Shown: positions 6,293 to 15,692, counted from the stretch's first letter. The stretch: DNA of 22,862 nucleotides from Desulfobacteraceae bacterium (GCA_030620375.1 JAUXEW010000012.1:1-22862), one strand, 5' to 3'. A program made the numbers and translations. Notes: a model not told the origin generated them from the letters alone.

Positions 6293-9100
6293 ATGGATTA
6301 TAAGAAGACGCTCAACCTGCCGAAAACGAAATTTCCGATGAAGGCCAACTTGGTCAATCGCGAACCTGAACAGCTAAAATTTTGGGAAGAAATAAATCTG
6401 TATGATCAAATTAGAAATGATTCTTGCGACCGGGATTTATTTATTCTGCATGACGGACCGCCGTATGCCAACGGCAATATACATATTGGTACGGCATTTA
6501 ACAAGATTTTAAAAGATGTCATTGTTCGCTCCCGTCAGATGGCGGGGTATAATGCGGTTTACGTCCCGGGATGGGATTGCCATGGACTTCCCATAGAACA
6601 CAATGTTGACATAGAGCTTGGTAGTAAAAAGTTGGAGCTCACCAAACTTGACATCCGTAAACGCTGTCGAGCATACGCTGAAAAATATATTGATATTCAG
6701 CGAGAAGAATTCAAAAGACTGGGAGTAATGGGGGAGTGGGAGAATCCATACCTGACGATGAACTACCGTTATGAGGCGACTATTGCAAAAGAATGCGCGA
6801 AGTTTGCATTGGATGGAAGCCTGTTTAAGAGTAAAAAACCGATTCATTGGTGCTGCAGTTGTAAGACAGCCCTTGCTGAAGCCGAAATCGAATATTACGA
6901 TGTAGAATCGCCTTCGATTTTTGTAAAATTTCGGGTAAAGGATGATATGGGAAATGCTTTTCCCCAGTTAGCGAATAAAAAAGTTTTTGTCGTAATCTGG
7001 ACAACAACTCCCTGGACCATACCGGCCAATTTGGGGGTGACATTCCATCCTGATTATAAGTATACGGCAGTAGAAATCAATGATGGTGAGGTCCTCATCA
7101 TGGCAAAAGATCTCGCTGATAATTGTATGAAAACTTTCGGGGTTGTGAAGTATAAGTCGATTGTCGATATTAAGCCGAATGATCTTGAAGGCAAGCGATG
7201 TGATCATCCCCTGTATGACCGCGACTCACTTATAATCCTGGGGGATCATGTCACACTGGATGCCGGAACGGGCTGCGTTCATACTGCTCCGGGCCACGGT
7301 CGTGAAGATTATGAAGTAGGGCTCCGGTATGGACTGGATGTTTATTCTCCGGTGGATGATAACGGCTGTTTTACAGAGGATGTGGATTTTTTTAAAGGGC
7401 AATCCGTATTCCAGGCCAATAACCATATCACTGCCAAGTTAAAAAAAGAAGGGGTTCTGCTTGCAGAGGGATCGATAACGCATTCTTATCCCCATTGCTG
7501 GAGATGCAGACAACCTGTAATATTCCGTGCCACACCGCAATGGTTTATTTCCATGGATAAAACCGGGTTAAGAAAAAAAGCGCTGGAAATCATCGACACC
7601 GTGAAATGGATTCCCGGCTGGGGTCGAGAACGAATTTACGGAATGATCAAAAATCGTCCGGACTGGTGCATATCCCGGCAACGGGCCTGGGGAGTACCCA
7701 TCGCGATGTTTTCGTGCAATCATTGCGATGCCGTATTAATTGATAAGCGGGTTATGGATCATGTGTGCAATCTGTTTGAAAGACATGGGGCGGACATATG
7801 GTTTGAGAAAGCGGCAAGCGAACTTCTTCCGGAAGATATCGCATGTTCCACCTGCGGGGAAAAAGATTTTTCAAAAGAGACCGACATCTTGGATGTCTGG
7901 TTTGATTCGGGGGTCAGCCATGCAGCGGTCCTTGAACAACGCTCTAACCTTAGATGGCCGGCTGACCTCTATTTAGAAGGCAGCGATCAACACAGAGGAT
8001 GGTTTCACAGTTCGCTTCTAACGTCAGTTGGAACAAGAGGAAAAGCGCCATACAAGTCCGTATTAACCCATGGATTTACAGTAGATGGCGAGGGGAAAAA
8101 AATGTCCAAGTCCGTCGGCAATACCATTGCGCCGAAGGAGGTGATTCGAAAGCACGGTGCAGAAATTTTACGATTATGGGTGTCTGCATCGGATTACAGG
8201 GATGATATCCGGATTTCAGACAACATTTTAAAACAACTCAGCGACGCGTATCGGCGAATTCGAAATACCAGTCGATATATACTCGGCAACCTGTATGACT
8301 TTAACCCCGAATCAGACATGGTGCCTTACGAAGACATGCAGGAAATTGATCGGTATGCGCTTCATAAACTCCAGGATATCATTGCCAAATCCAAAAGGGC
8401 TTATGATAATTATGAATTTCATGTTATTTACCATTCACTTAATAACTACTGCACAATAGATTTATCGGCTTTTTACCTCGATATATTAAAGGACAGGCTA
8501 TACACGTCTCCTCCTAATTCCATTGAAAGAAGAAGTGCTCAAACCGCCATGCACATTTTGCTCGATGCCATCGTCAGAATCATGGCGCCGGTTCTCGCCT
8601 TTACCGCGGATGAGATCTGGAAGCACATACCGGATAAAAACGACAAACCGGTCAGCGTCCATCTGGCGTCCATGCCGACCATTAACAAGCGGTGGAAAAA
8701 TGATGAGCTGGGTAGAAAATGGGGTCGCCTGATCGCTGTACGCCGTGAAGTTACAAAAGTTTTAGAAGAGGCGAGAACAAAAAAAATAATCGGGCACTCA
8801 CTTGATGCCGCTGTTACGCTGTGCGCGGAAGGGGACGTATTTGAAGATTTAAATCCGTATGCAAATGATTTAAGAACCGTTTTCATCGTTTCAAAAGCCT
8901 CTTTAGTTAGCTCGGATAACCGAACCGGAGCATTTATCAATACGGGTATCGATGAGTTGTCAATTCAGGTCGAAGCTGCGGATGGAGAAAAATGTGAGCG
9001 GTGTTGGGTTCATGATGGTTCCGTGGGAACGCTCACCGAGCATCCAAAAATATGTAATCGCTGTCAAACAGCATTGGAAAGTATCTTAGATGAGACATAA
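6293..9100 (+). CDS. ileS: Isoleucyl-tRNA synthetase
   Basis: Charges tRNA-Ile. It is a 935-residue cytoplasmic class I synthetase of bacterial type. The order is MDYKKTLNLPKTKFPMKANL at the start, HIGT at 64-67 (the class I HIGH motif with the last His replaced by Thr), GWDCHGLPIEH, and the CP1 editing domain with TTTPWTIPANLG and DAGTGCVHTAPGHG. GSDQHRGWFHS and the KMSKS loop at 603-607 follow. The C-terminal zinc finger has C901, C904, C921 and C924. I chose the ATG at 6293 because GGAGG lies at 6283-6287 with five bases spacing and the protein then starts where relatives do. An in-frame ATG at 6281 would place the ribosome site inside the gene. It overlaps lspA by 11 bp. Confidence 0.97.
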   Translation: MDYKKTLNLPKTKFPMKANLVNREPEQLKFWEEINLYDQIRNDSCDRDLFILHDGPPYANGNIHIGTAFNKILKDVIVRSRQMAGYNAVYVPGWDCHGLPIEHNVDIELGSKKLELTKLDIRKRCRAYAEKYIDIQREEFKRLGVMGEWENPYLTMNYRYEATIAKECAKFALDGSLFKSKKPIHWCCSCKTALAEAEIEYYDVESPSIFVKFRVKDDMGNAFPQLANKKVFVVIWTTTPWTIPANLGVTFHPDYKYTAVEINDGEVLIMAKDLADNCMKTFGVVKYKSIVDIKPNDLEGKRCDHPLYDRDSLIILGDHVTLDAGTGCVHTAPGHGREDYEVGLRYGLDVYSPVDDNGCFTEDVDFFKGQSVFQANNHITAKLKKEGVLLAEGSITHSYPHCWRCRQPVIFRATPQWFISMDKTGLRKKALEIIDTVKWIPGWGRERIYGMIKNRPDWCISRQRAWGVPIAMFSCNHCDAVLIDKRVMDHVCNLFERHGADIWFEKAASELLPEDIACSTCGEKDFSKETDILDVWFDSGVSHAAVLEQRSNLRWPADLYLEGSDQHRGWFHSSLLTSVGTRGKAPYKSVLTHGFTVDGEGKKMSKSVGNTIAPKEVIRKHGAEILRLWVSASDYRDDIRISDNILKQLSDAYRRIRNTSRYILGNLYDFNPESDMVPYEDMQEIDRYALHKLQDIIAKSKRAYDNYEFHVIYHSLNNYCTIDLSAFYLDILKDRLYTSPPNSIERRSAQTAMHILLDAIVRIMAPVLAFTADEIWKHIPDKNDKPVSVHLASMPTINKRWKNDELGRKWGRLIAVRREVTKVLEEARTKKIIGHSLDAAVTLCAEGDVFEDLNPYANDLRTVFIVSKASLVSSDNRTGAFINTGIDELSIQVEAADGEKCERCWVHDGSVGTLTEHPKICNRCQTALESILDET

Positions 9101-9602
9101 ATACAAAGCCCTGATCATCATCGCCGGATTGGTTGTTGGCTTGGATCAGTTCACCAAATTATTAATATTAAAAAATATTCCGCTCTATAAAACGATTCCG
9201 ATTATACCCGGGTTTTTAAACCTTACTCATTTTCAAAACCCGGGGGTTGCATTTGGTTTATTCGCCGGCAGTAGTTCGAACTTGCAGCAAATCTTATTGA
9301 TAACAGCCGCCTTATTCGCGATTTCGTTAATTTTGTACTTTTACTTGAAGACAAGCTATAAATTGCGGCTCATGATGGGGGGGTTCTCACTGATACTCGG
9401 CGGGGCCGTGGGAAACCTGATTGATCGGTTTCGTATGAATCGAGTGGTGGATTTCATCGATGTATATGCCGGCAACTTCCACTGGCCGGCCTTTAATATC
9501 GCAGACAGCGCTATTTCTATCGGCATGGCGATTTTTTTCTATTATATCGTTTTCAAAAGACCGGAAAAATATTACAACGATCATGATAAAACAGGAATAT
9601 AA
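9090..9602 (+). CDS. lspA: Lipoprotein signal peptidase (signal peptidase II)
   Basis: Inner-membrane aspartic protease that removes the signal peptide from diacylated prolipoproteins. It has 170 residues and about four membrane helices (near 7-23, 67-85, 94-111 and 138-155). Motifs are VVGLDQFTK, NPGVAFGLF, GGAVGNLIDRFRMNRVVDFIDVY and FNIADSAI. The likely catalytic aspartates are D121 and D139. The start overlaps the 3' end of ileS by 11 bp, with GGAAAG upstream, so the genes are co-transcribed; ileS-lspA adjacency is common in bacteria. lgt follows six bases later, joining two consecutive lipoprotein-processing steps. Confidence 0.96.
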   Translation: MRHKYKALIIIAGLVVGLDQFTKLLILKNIPLYKTIPIIPGFLNLTHFQNPGVAFGLFAGSSSNLQQILLITAALFAISLILYFYLKTSYKLRLMMGGFSLILGGAVGNLIDRFRMNRVVDFIDVYAGNFHWPAFNIADSAISIGMAIFFYYIVFKRPEKYYNDHDKTGI

Positions 9603-9608
9603 TACAAA

Positions 9609-10382
9609 ATGCATCCGGTTCTGGTCCACCTGGGAAAAATAACTATCTATACTTACGGTTTCTTTATTGCCGTTGGATTTATTGTCGGTATTCTACTGGC
9701 AAAACGGGAAGCCAGCCGGCTTGGGACCGATCCCGATTTAATCATGGATCTTTCTTTCTATATTATTATTTCCGCTATTATCGGATCACGATTATTTTAT
9801 GTGCTGACCGCCCCCGAAACTTTTATGGCCGACCCTTTGGAAATTTTCAAAATATGGAACGGAGGCCTGGTATTTTACGGCGGGTTTATTCTATCCCTGA
9901 TAACGGCGATGATCTATGTTAACCGTAAACAGATGTTGATGTGGCAGACAGCGGATATTCTGGCGCCATCGATTGCCATCGGCCAGTTTCTTGGTCGGCT
10001 GGGTTGTTTCTCGGCAGGATGCTGTTACGGAAAAACGTGTGACCTTCCCTGGGCGATAACGTTTAGACATCCGGATACCCTGGCCCCGCTTGGCGTTCCG
10101 CTTCACCCCACCCAACTTTATCACGCCCTGGGAAATCTATTGGTCTTCGGAATCCTCTGGTCCTTTAGAAAACGAAAGAAATTTCACGGTCAGTTGTTTT
10201 GGATCTATGTCGTGATGTATGGGGCAATCCGGTCAATTCTTGAGATATTTCGGGGAGATTTTCGGGGACGGACTTTTTGTGACATGTTATCCATGTCACA
10301 GATTGTCGGCATCGCCATGGTAATTACAGGTATCGCTATGCTGGTCATACTGGGTAGAAAAAAGACGGTAGAAGCGGCTTGA
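9609..10382 (+). CDS. lgt: Prolipoprotein diacylglyceryl transferase
   Basis: Transfers diacylglycerol from phosphatidylglycerol to the lipobox Cys, the step before LspA. It is a 257-residue, seven-helix inner-membrane protein. The core signature is R130 within GRLGCFSAGCCYGK, with HPTQLYHALGN later and a conserved RGDFRG near the C-terminus. It differs from the E. coli form: GRIGNFINGE is replaced by GRLGCFSAGCCYG, and the HGG motif (E. coli His103) is FYGG here (Y90). I believe this is a recognised alternative Lgt type rather than a defect, because all other features are intact. It follows lspA by six bases. Confidence 0.93.
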   Translation: MHPVLVHLGKITIYTYGFFIAVGFIVGILLAKREASRLGTDPDLIMDLSFYIIISAIIGSRLFYVLTAPETFMADPLEIFKIWNGGLVFYGGFILSLITAMIYVNRKQMLMWQTADILAPSIAIGQFLGRLGCFSAGCCYGKTCDLPWAITFRHPDTLAPLGVPLHPTQLYHALGNLLVFGILWSFRKRKKFHGQLFWIYVVMYGAIRSILEIFRGDFRGRTFCDMLSMSQIVGIAMVITGIAMLVILGRKKTVEAA

Positions 10383-10406
10383 AAATCGCTCAACTAGAGT
10401 GTCAAT

Positions 10407-11861
10407 ATGTCTGAAATCAATCACCAACAATTAGCAGAATACCTCGATCATTCAAAAGAAAATCAATTCCCTTCGACTTTCTTGATTTACGGCGAAGAAT
10501 TTCTATATAAAGCCGCCTTAGATAAACTCCTAAATGCGCTCTTGCCGGAATCAAACAGAAACTTGAACTATGAGCCTTTGGATGGAGATAATGAAAATCT
10601 CCCGGAAGCCATAGAACGGGTCAACACCTATTCGCTCTTGACAGATAAAAAGGTTATCGTCCTTTGTGATTCGCGTATTTTTTATTCCCAGGGTGACAGC
10701 GATCAGCTTTATGATAAAGCAAAACGGGCGTTTGAAGAGAAGGACATGCAAAAGGCCGTAAAATATTTTATTAATTATCTCGCAGTTAAAAATTTAAACT
10801 TGGATGATGTCAGCAAAGAGAACAGGCGCCAAACGCTGAATTTCCATGAAAAAGGCATGAGTGAGAATGAATGGCTGGACAAGATGATTCGATATTGCAT
10901 GGAAGAGGGGGCATCCGTATCTTCCGTTGAGAGCCATTCAAAACGTTTACAGAAGGCCATAGAAAAAGGGTTCCCAAAGGGAAATTATTTAATCATCACG
11001 GCTGATTTGGTGGACAAGAGACGTGCCCTTTACAAAACCATAAAAGAAAAAGGGATCATAGTTGACTGCGCCGTTCCCAAAGGACTTCGAAAGGCGGATC
11101 AGGATGCTCAAAATGTGGTGTTAAACAGAAGTTTAAAATCGGTTTTGTCAAAAAGTGGGAAAACCATGGGTTCAAATGCATATATGGCATTATGTGAAAT
11201 GACCGGATTTGACCTCCGGACATTTACCGGCAATATTGAAAAGCTGGTCAGTTACGTGGGAGACCGCACGGAAATAACCGTGGAAGATGTTGAATTCGTA
11301 TTAAAACGTACAAAAATTGATCCGATATTTGAATTAACCAATGCGATATCAGACCGAAATATCGAAAAAGCCCTTTTTTTTCTAGCGTCACTGATCTCCG
11401 CAGGTTTTCACCCGCTTCAAATTCTTGCGGCCATGGCGAATCAAATTCGAAAACTATTACTCTGCCGGTCATTAATCGACAATCGTATGGAAACGGTTTG
11501 GCACCGCGATGTTTCATATGGAAAGTTTAAGTCTCATATCATTCCCATAATCCTTGAACACGACAAAACGCTATTAGACCAATTAATCGATTGGGACGGC
11601 ACGTTGAGACCACCGGATTCGTCTCAAGATAAGAAAAAAAAAGGTCGAAAACCCGTTAAGGCTATGAGCACTGATCTATTTATTGCAAAAAATCCAAATA
11701 ATCCTTATCCGATATATAAGGTCATGCTCAAATCAAATCATTATACTATCGACGAGTTGATGTCCGCCATGGAACACCTCAATCAAGCTGACCGATATTT
11801 AAAAACATCCGCCCATAACCAAACACTTATTTTGGAAAAAACAATAATAAATATATGTTAG
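10407..11861 (+). CDS. holA: DNA polymerase III delta subunit, unusually long
   Basis: Clamp-loader subunit that opens the beta sliding clamp. Family features are PSTFLIYGEEFLYKAALDKLL at residues 22-42, LLTDKKVIVL, and LIITADLVDKRRALYKTIKEKG (195-216). Also matching are ALCEMTGFDLRTFTGNIEKLVSY and the C-terminal collar region beginning DPIFELTNAISDRNIEKALFFL. At 484 residues it is about 140 longer than the usual 330-345. One extra stretch, charged and helical, lies at about 95-190 between the two halves of the N-terminal domain. A second, lysine-rich linker (DSSQDKKKKGRKPVK) lies near 408-423 in the collar domain. It begins 24 bases after lgt with GAG-type ribosome bases upstream, and is probably in the ileS transcript. 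Confidence 0.85.
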   Translation: MSEINHQQLAEYLDHSKENQFPSTFLIYGEEFLYKAALDKLLNALLPESNRNLNYEPLDGDNENLPEAIERVNTYSLLTDKKVIVLCDSRIFYSQGDSDQLYDKAKRAFEEKDMQKAVKYFINYLAVKNLNLDDVSKENRRQTLNFHEKGMSENEWLDKMIRYCMEEGASVSSVESHSKRLQKAIEKGFPKGNYLIITADLVDKRRALYKTIKEKGIIVDCAVPKGLRKADQDAQNVVLNRSLKSVLSKSGKTMGSNAYMALCEMTGFDLRTFTGNIEKLVSYVGDRTEITVEDVEFVLKRTKIDPIFELTNAISDRNIEKALFFLASLISAGFHPLQILAAMANQIRKLLLCRSLIDNRMETVWHRDVSYGKFKSHIIPIILEHDKTLLDQLIDWDGTLRPPDSSQDKKKKGRKPVKAMSTDLFIAKNPNNPYPIYKVMLKSNHYTIDELMSAMEHLNQADRYLKTSAHNQTLILEKTIINIC

Positions 11862-11923
11862 TGTCATTCTTGTTCCATCCGTGATGGGTTCTTACGCCCT
11901 CCGGTTTCTTCAAAGAGGTTACC

Positions 11924-13333
11924 ATGACAAAGCAAAAGACTAAGATCATCTGCACTATCGGTCCTGCCAGTGAATCTGAGCAGGTTATTCGAGAGTTGAT
12001 AATAAACGGCATGAATGTGGCGCGACTTAATTTTTCTCATGGAACGCACAACGCGCATGAAGAAAAAATCCAACTGATTAGAAAAATTTCAAACGAGTTA
12101 AACTGCCCGGTTGCCATTTTGCAGGACCTTTGCGGTCCGAAAATAAGAGTCGGCGAAGTCCCGGAACCCGGTATTGTGATGAAATCAGGACAACCTTTTA
12201 TTTTGACAAGTGATGATGTCGTGGCTACGGAAGAAATCGTAAGCGTGTCTTATCGGAACCTCCCGCGGGAAGTAAAACCTGGTGACAGGATACTGCTGGC
12301 CGACGGAATGCTGGAACTGGTGGTAAATAATATTCATGAAAATAAAATTTATTGTACGGTAATTACGGGCGGCGTTCTTACTTCTCGAAAAGGCATCAAT
12401 CTTCCTACATTGTCTATCCAAACGGAATCCGTTACTAAAAAGGATTTGGAAGACCTCGCGTTTGGCTTGAAACAAAATGTGGACTATATAGCGCTCTCTT
12501 TTGTCAGAAAGGCTGAAGATATATCCAATGTCAAGAAAATCATTAAGCAGAAAAATAAGAATACGCCGGTTATTGCCAAGATAGAAAAACATGAGGCATT
12601 AACCCATATCGATCAGATTATGGAAGTATCTGACGGGATCATGGTGGCCAGGGGTGATTTGGGCGTGGAGATTCCTCTAGAAAATGTTCCGGGCATTCAG
12701 AAAATGTTGATTGCCAAGGCTAATGTTATGGGAAGACCTGTCATTATTGCCACACAAATGCTTCGATCCATGGTGGATTCACCCAGACCCACTCGAGCTG
12801 AAGCAACAGATGTTGCCAATGCCGTGCTTGATGGTGCTGACGCCATTATGCTATCAGAAGAAACAGCCATGGGTGAATATCCGGTTGAAGCGGTTCAGTT
12901 TATGCGGCGGATCGCCTTACATACGGAAAAGGATTTTCCGTATGACAAGTATTTAAGACTCTTACCGAATCCCGAGGTTTCAGAATCCGTTGCTTATGCA
13001 GCATGCGTGCTTGCGGATCATCTGGATGCGGCGGCCATTATTGCTACAACGCAATCCGGATTTACCGCCAAACAAATATCAAAATTCAGACCAAAATCCA
13101 AGGTAATCGCCTTATCACCGGATCCGGAAACGGTTAGGCGGCTTTCCCTTTATTGGGGATGCATTCCGACGTTTCAAGAGAAAACAGACAATACGGATGA
13201 AATGATTGATAAGGCCGCCATTGCTGCGAGTGAAACCGGGTATGTTTCAAGAGGAGACAAAGTCGTTATCACCGCAGGACATCCGTTATGGGTTGCCGGC
13301 ACTACCAATATGATTCAGGTTAAAACCATATAG
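11924..13333 (+). CDS. pyk: Pyruvate kinase
   Basis: Converts phosphoenolpyruvate and ADP to pyruvate and ATP. It is a 469-residue bacterial enzyme with KIICTIGPASES and VARLNFSHG at the N-terminus, and LCGPKIRVGEV. The substrate/metal segment is MVARGDLGVEIPLENVPGIQKMLI (near 240-265), followed by TQMLRSMVDSPRPTRAEATDVANAVLDG and LSEETAMGEYP. The C-terminal allosteric domain is complete and ends TTNMIQVKTI. AGAGG lies shortly before the ATG. The 62-bp gap after holA shows no clear terminator, so it may be read with the upstream genes. Confidence 0.97.
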   Translation: MTKQKTKIICTIGPASESEQVIRELIINGMNVARLNFSHGTHNAHEEKIQLIRKISNELNCPVAILQDLCGPKIRVGEVPEPGIVMKSGQPFILTSDDVVATEEIVSVSYRNLPREVKPGDRILLADGMLELVVNNIHENKIYCTVITGGVLTSRKGINLPTLSIQTESVTKKDLEDLAFGLKQNVDYIALSFVRKAEDISNVKKIIKQKNKNTPVIAKIEKHEALTHIDQIMEVSDGIMVARGDLGVEIPLENVPGIQKMLIAKANVMGRPVIIATQMLRSMVDSPRPTRAEATDVANAVLDGADAIMLSEETAMGEYPVEAVQFMRRIALHTEKDFPYDKYLRLLPNPEVSESVAYAACVLADHLDAAAIIATTQSGFTAKQISKFRPKSKVIALSPDPETVRRLSLYWGCIPTFQEKTDNTDEMIDKAAIAASETGYVSRGDKVVITAGHPLWVAGTTNMIQVKTI

Positions 13334-13455
13334 ACCCCCCAACTAAATTGGAAAAGAACCCTTTTTATCTTCTTGAAAATAGAACGGGCCTTTGATAAGC
13401 AACATCTCTGGTCAAAATGCGTATAGATGTTAATTATATGGATGAAGGAGGTATT

Positions 13456-14493
13456 ATGGTCCAGGTTGGAGTGGTCGGTGCTACCGGTTATGCCGGTGCC
13501 GAACTCGTGCGGATTCTGTCCGGTCATCCGGAGGTAAACTTATCGCTTTTAACCTCCCGTCAGTACGCCGGTATGAGATTTGATAAAATCTACCCGGCTA
13601 TGGCCGGAATGGTGGATTTGATGTGTGAAGAGATGTCGATTGATCGTGTGTGCGAAGCAGCAGATCTCATATTTGTCGCACTTCCCCATAAAATCTCCAT
13701 GGAAATTGTTCCCCAATTGATTGAACGGGGGAAAAAGGTCGTCGATCTGTCTGCTGATTTTAGGTTTTCGAATGCATCCGATTACGAGGCGGTCTATCAA
13801 CCACATACGGCCAAACATCTTTTGGGAAAAGCGGTTTACGGTCTTTGCGAGATCTATTTTGACAACATTCAGACGACCCAGCTTATCGGTAATCCCGGAT
13901 GTTACCCAACGGGTGTGCTTTTGCCGCTGGTTCCGATGATTTTAAAAGATTTTCTGGAAAAGGATACGATCATAGCTGATTCAAAGTCCGGTGTAAGCGG
14001 CGCCGGTCGATCCCTTTCGTTAACGTCTCATTTTTGTGAGGTCAATGATTCGTTTAAGGCCTACAAAGTGGCTGAACATCGGCATGCACCGGAGATGGAT
14101 GCAATATTGAGCCAAGAAGCCCGAACACCGATCCATATCACCTTTGTGCCGCATCTGATTCCGATGACCCGGGGAATGTTAACGACGATTTATGCAGAGC
14201 TGAACCAGAATATTGATGCCGATGATATACGGAACTGCTTTGCTGAATTTTATGCAACCTGTCCGTTTATTCGATTATGCGATGAAGACAGCTTGCCGGA
14301 CACGTTACACGTCAGAGGCACCAATTTTTGCGATATAGGATTTCGGATTGACAGGCGGAATAATCGTTTGATTCTAATTTCAGCTATCGATAATCTGGGC
14401 AAAGGCGCGGCAGGTCAGGCTGTTCAATGCATGAATATCATGCTCGGAATGGATCAGACAGTGGGGTTGATGGGTATGCCATATCCGCTTTAG
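13456..14493 (+). CDS. argC: N-acetyl-gamma-glutamyl-phosphate reductase
   Basis: NADPH-dependent third step of arginine synthesis. It has 345 residues with VGVVGATGYAGAELVRIL at the N-terminus, FVALPHKISMEIVP, the catalytic cysteine C149 in GNPGCYPTG, SKSGVSGAGRS, and EHRHAPEM. FVPHLIPMTRGML and DNLGKGAAGQAVQCMN follow. The ATG at 13456 has AAGGAGG at 13445-13451, a perfect ribosome site. In-frame ATGs at 13417 and 13438 lie before or in that site and are rejected. No other arginine gene is in the window, so it stands apart from the pathway. Confidence 0.96.
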   Translation: MVQVGVVGATGYAGAELVRILSGHPEVNLSLLTSRQYAGMRFDKIYPAMAGMVDLMCEEMSIDRVCEAADLIFVALPHKISMEIVPQLIERGKKVVDLSADFRFSNASDYEAVYQPHTAKHLLGKAVYGLCEIYFDNIQTTQLIGNPGCYPTGVLLPLVPMILKDFLEKDTIIADSKSGVSGAGRSLSLTSHFCEVNDSFKAYKVAEHRHAPEMDAILSQEARTPIHITFVPHLIPMTRGMLTTIYAELNQNIDADDIRNCFAEFYATCPFIRLCDEDSLPDTLHVRGTNFCDIGFRIDRRNNRLILISAIDNLGKGAAGQAVQCMNIMLGMDQTVGLMGMPYPL

Positions 14494-14529
14494 AGAAAAG
14501 GGCTTTTTGTCTTTAGACAATTAGATTTC

Positions 14530-14559
14530 TTGACAACAAAGTCGATATGGCACTACAAG
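14530..14559 (+). promoter_or_regulatory. Possible promoter for folD
   Basis: TTGACA at 14530-14535, an 18-base spacer and TACAAG at 14554-14559 (four of six -10 matches). It would give a leader of about 145 bases. That leader contains CAACC/GGTTG (14581-14585 with 14602-14606) and GCTT-CGT/ACG-AAAGC (about 14649-14668) stems, but nothing I recognise as a riboswitch. Confidence 0.3.
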
Positions 14560-14709
14560 AGGCTTGATTTTTTTATATGCCAACCAATACTTAACCGGAC
14601 AGGTTGTAAAATGAGACCTTTGCAAAACGCCATCGAATTACCCATTTCGCTTCGTTTGGGACGAAAGCCGAAAGTTGAGATGATAATATAAAACGAAAGG
14701 AGTTTAAAC

Positions 14710-15618
14710 ATGTCTGCCAAGTTAATTAAAGGAACGGAAATCCGTGAAGAAATTTTAAACGAAATCATCGAAGAGGTGAAGCAGATTAAAGAAAAGTACG
14801 GCGTTGTTCCGGGGCTGGTTACCATTCTGGTTGGTGAAAATCCGGCGTCGATTTCTTATGTGACGCTGAAAATAAAAACGGCTCACCGGGTTGGTTTTAA
14901 AGAGGTTCAAGATAGTCAATCCCCTGACCTATCTGAAGAAGATCTCTTGGCCTTGATAGAAAAATATAATAATGACGACTCCATCAATGGAATCCTCGTG
15001 CAGTTGCCGCTTCCGAAGCATATTAATGAGAAAAAGATTTTAAATGCTATCGACCCGGATAAAGACGTGGATGGTTTCCATCCGGTAAACGTCGGGCGGC
15101 TGATGATCGGGGGCGATGAGGTAAGGTTTCCGCCGTGCACGCCTGCCGGTATTCAGGAAATGATTGTGAGGGCCGGTGTTGAAACGAGCGGCGCTGAAAC
15201 TGTTGTTGTGGGACGATCCAACATCGTCGGCAAACCCATTGCCAATATGATGCTGCAGAAAGCGCGCGGAGCCAATTCAACTGTTACCGTGGTCCATACC
15301 CGGACCAGAGATATGGCTGAACATTGTAAACGGGCCGATATTTTAATTGTCGCCGCCGGTGTTCCGGACCTGGTCAAACCCGAATGGATTAAACCGGGAG
15401 CATGTGTCATTGACGTCGGCGTTAATCGGGTCGGTGAAAAAATTAGTGAAAAAACCGGTAAAAAAATTGCCATATTAAAAGGTGATGTTGATTTTGACAA
15501 GGCAAAAGAAATTGCCGGATCGATTACACCCGTGCCCGGTGGCGTCGGCCCCATGACCATAACCATGCTAATGAAAAATACCTTAAATTCACTAAAATTT
15601 AAGTTGGGTATCCGGTAA
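14710..15618 (+). CDS. folD: Methylene-THF dehydrogenase / methenyl-THF cyclohydrolase
   Basis: Bifunctional one-carbon enzyme interconverting methylene-, methenyl- and formyl-tetrahydrofolate. It has 302 residues. Motifs in order are SYVTLKIKTAHRVGF (active-site lysine region), GILVQLPLPKHI, and DPDKDVDGFHPVNVGRL. PCTPAGIQEMI, the nucleotide-binding VVVGRSNIVGKPIANMML, VIDVGVNR and the C-terminal GSITPVPGGVGPMTITMLMKNTL complete the set. AAGGAG at 14697-14702 is well placed. In acetyl-CoA-pathway anaerobes the same enzyme serves carbon fixation or oxidation, which would fit the suspected lineage but is not shown here. Confidence 0.97.
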   Translation: MSAKLIKGTEIREEILNEIIEEVKQIKEKYGVVPGLVTILVGENPASISYVTLKIKTAHRVGFKEVQDSQSPDLSEEDLLALIEKYNNDDSINGILVQLPLPKHINEKKILNAIDPDKDVDGFHPVNVGRLMIGGDEVRFPPCTPAGIQEMIVRAGVETSGAETVVVGRSNIVGKPIANMMLQKARGANSTVTVVHTRTRDMAEHCKRADILIVAAGVPDLVKPEWIKPGACVIDVGVNRVGEKISEKTGKKIAILKGDVDFDKAKEIAGSITPVPGGVGPMTITMLMKNTLNSLKFKLGIR

Positions 15619-15631
15619 GAGACCATATTAA

Positions 15632-15666
15632 GTCAACCACCACCTGTTATGGGGGTAGTGGTTGAC
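15632..15666. terminator. Strong stem-loop after folD
   Basis: GTCAACCAC (15632-15640) pairs perfectly with GTGGTTGAC (15658-15666). After one mismatch the pairing continues with ACC/GGT. It starts 13 bases after the folD stop. No T run follows in either direction, so it is a likely transcript 3' end or processing hairpin rather than a classical intrinsic terminator. Confidence 0.5.
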
Positions 15667-15692
15667 TCTCATACAGTATGTTGTATGAATGC

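Noticed and set aside
8539..8940. Long minus-strand open frame of 133 codons inside ileS
   Set aside because: It is antisense to a conserved anticodon-binding region of ileS and encodes a composition typical of a shadow frame.
14611..14626. Insertion-sequence end (GAGACCTTTGCAAAAC) upstream of folD
   Set aside because: It resembles ends I have seen on some elements, but there is no inverted partner nearby, no target duplication and no transposase fragment.
15153..15626. 157-codon minus-strand frame over folD
   Set aside because: It is fully antisense to the conserved folD core. The protein is Pro/Thr/Ser-rich with no motif.
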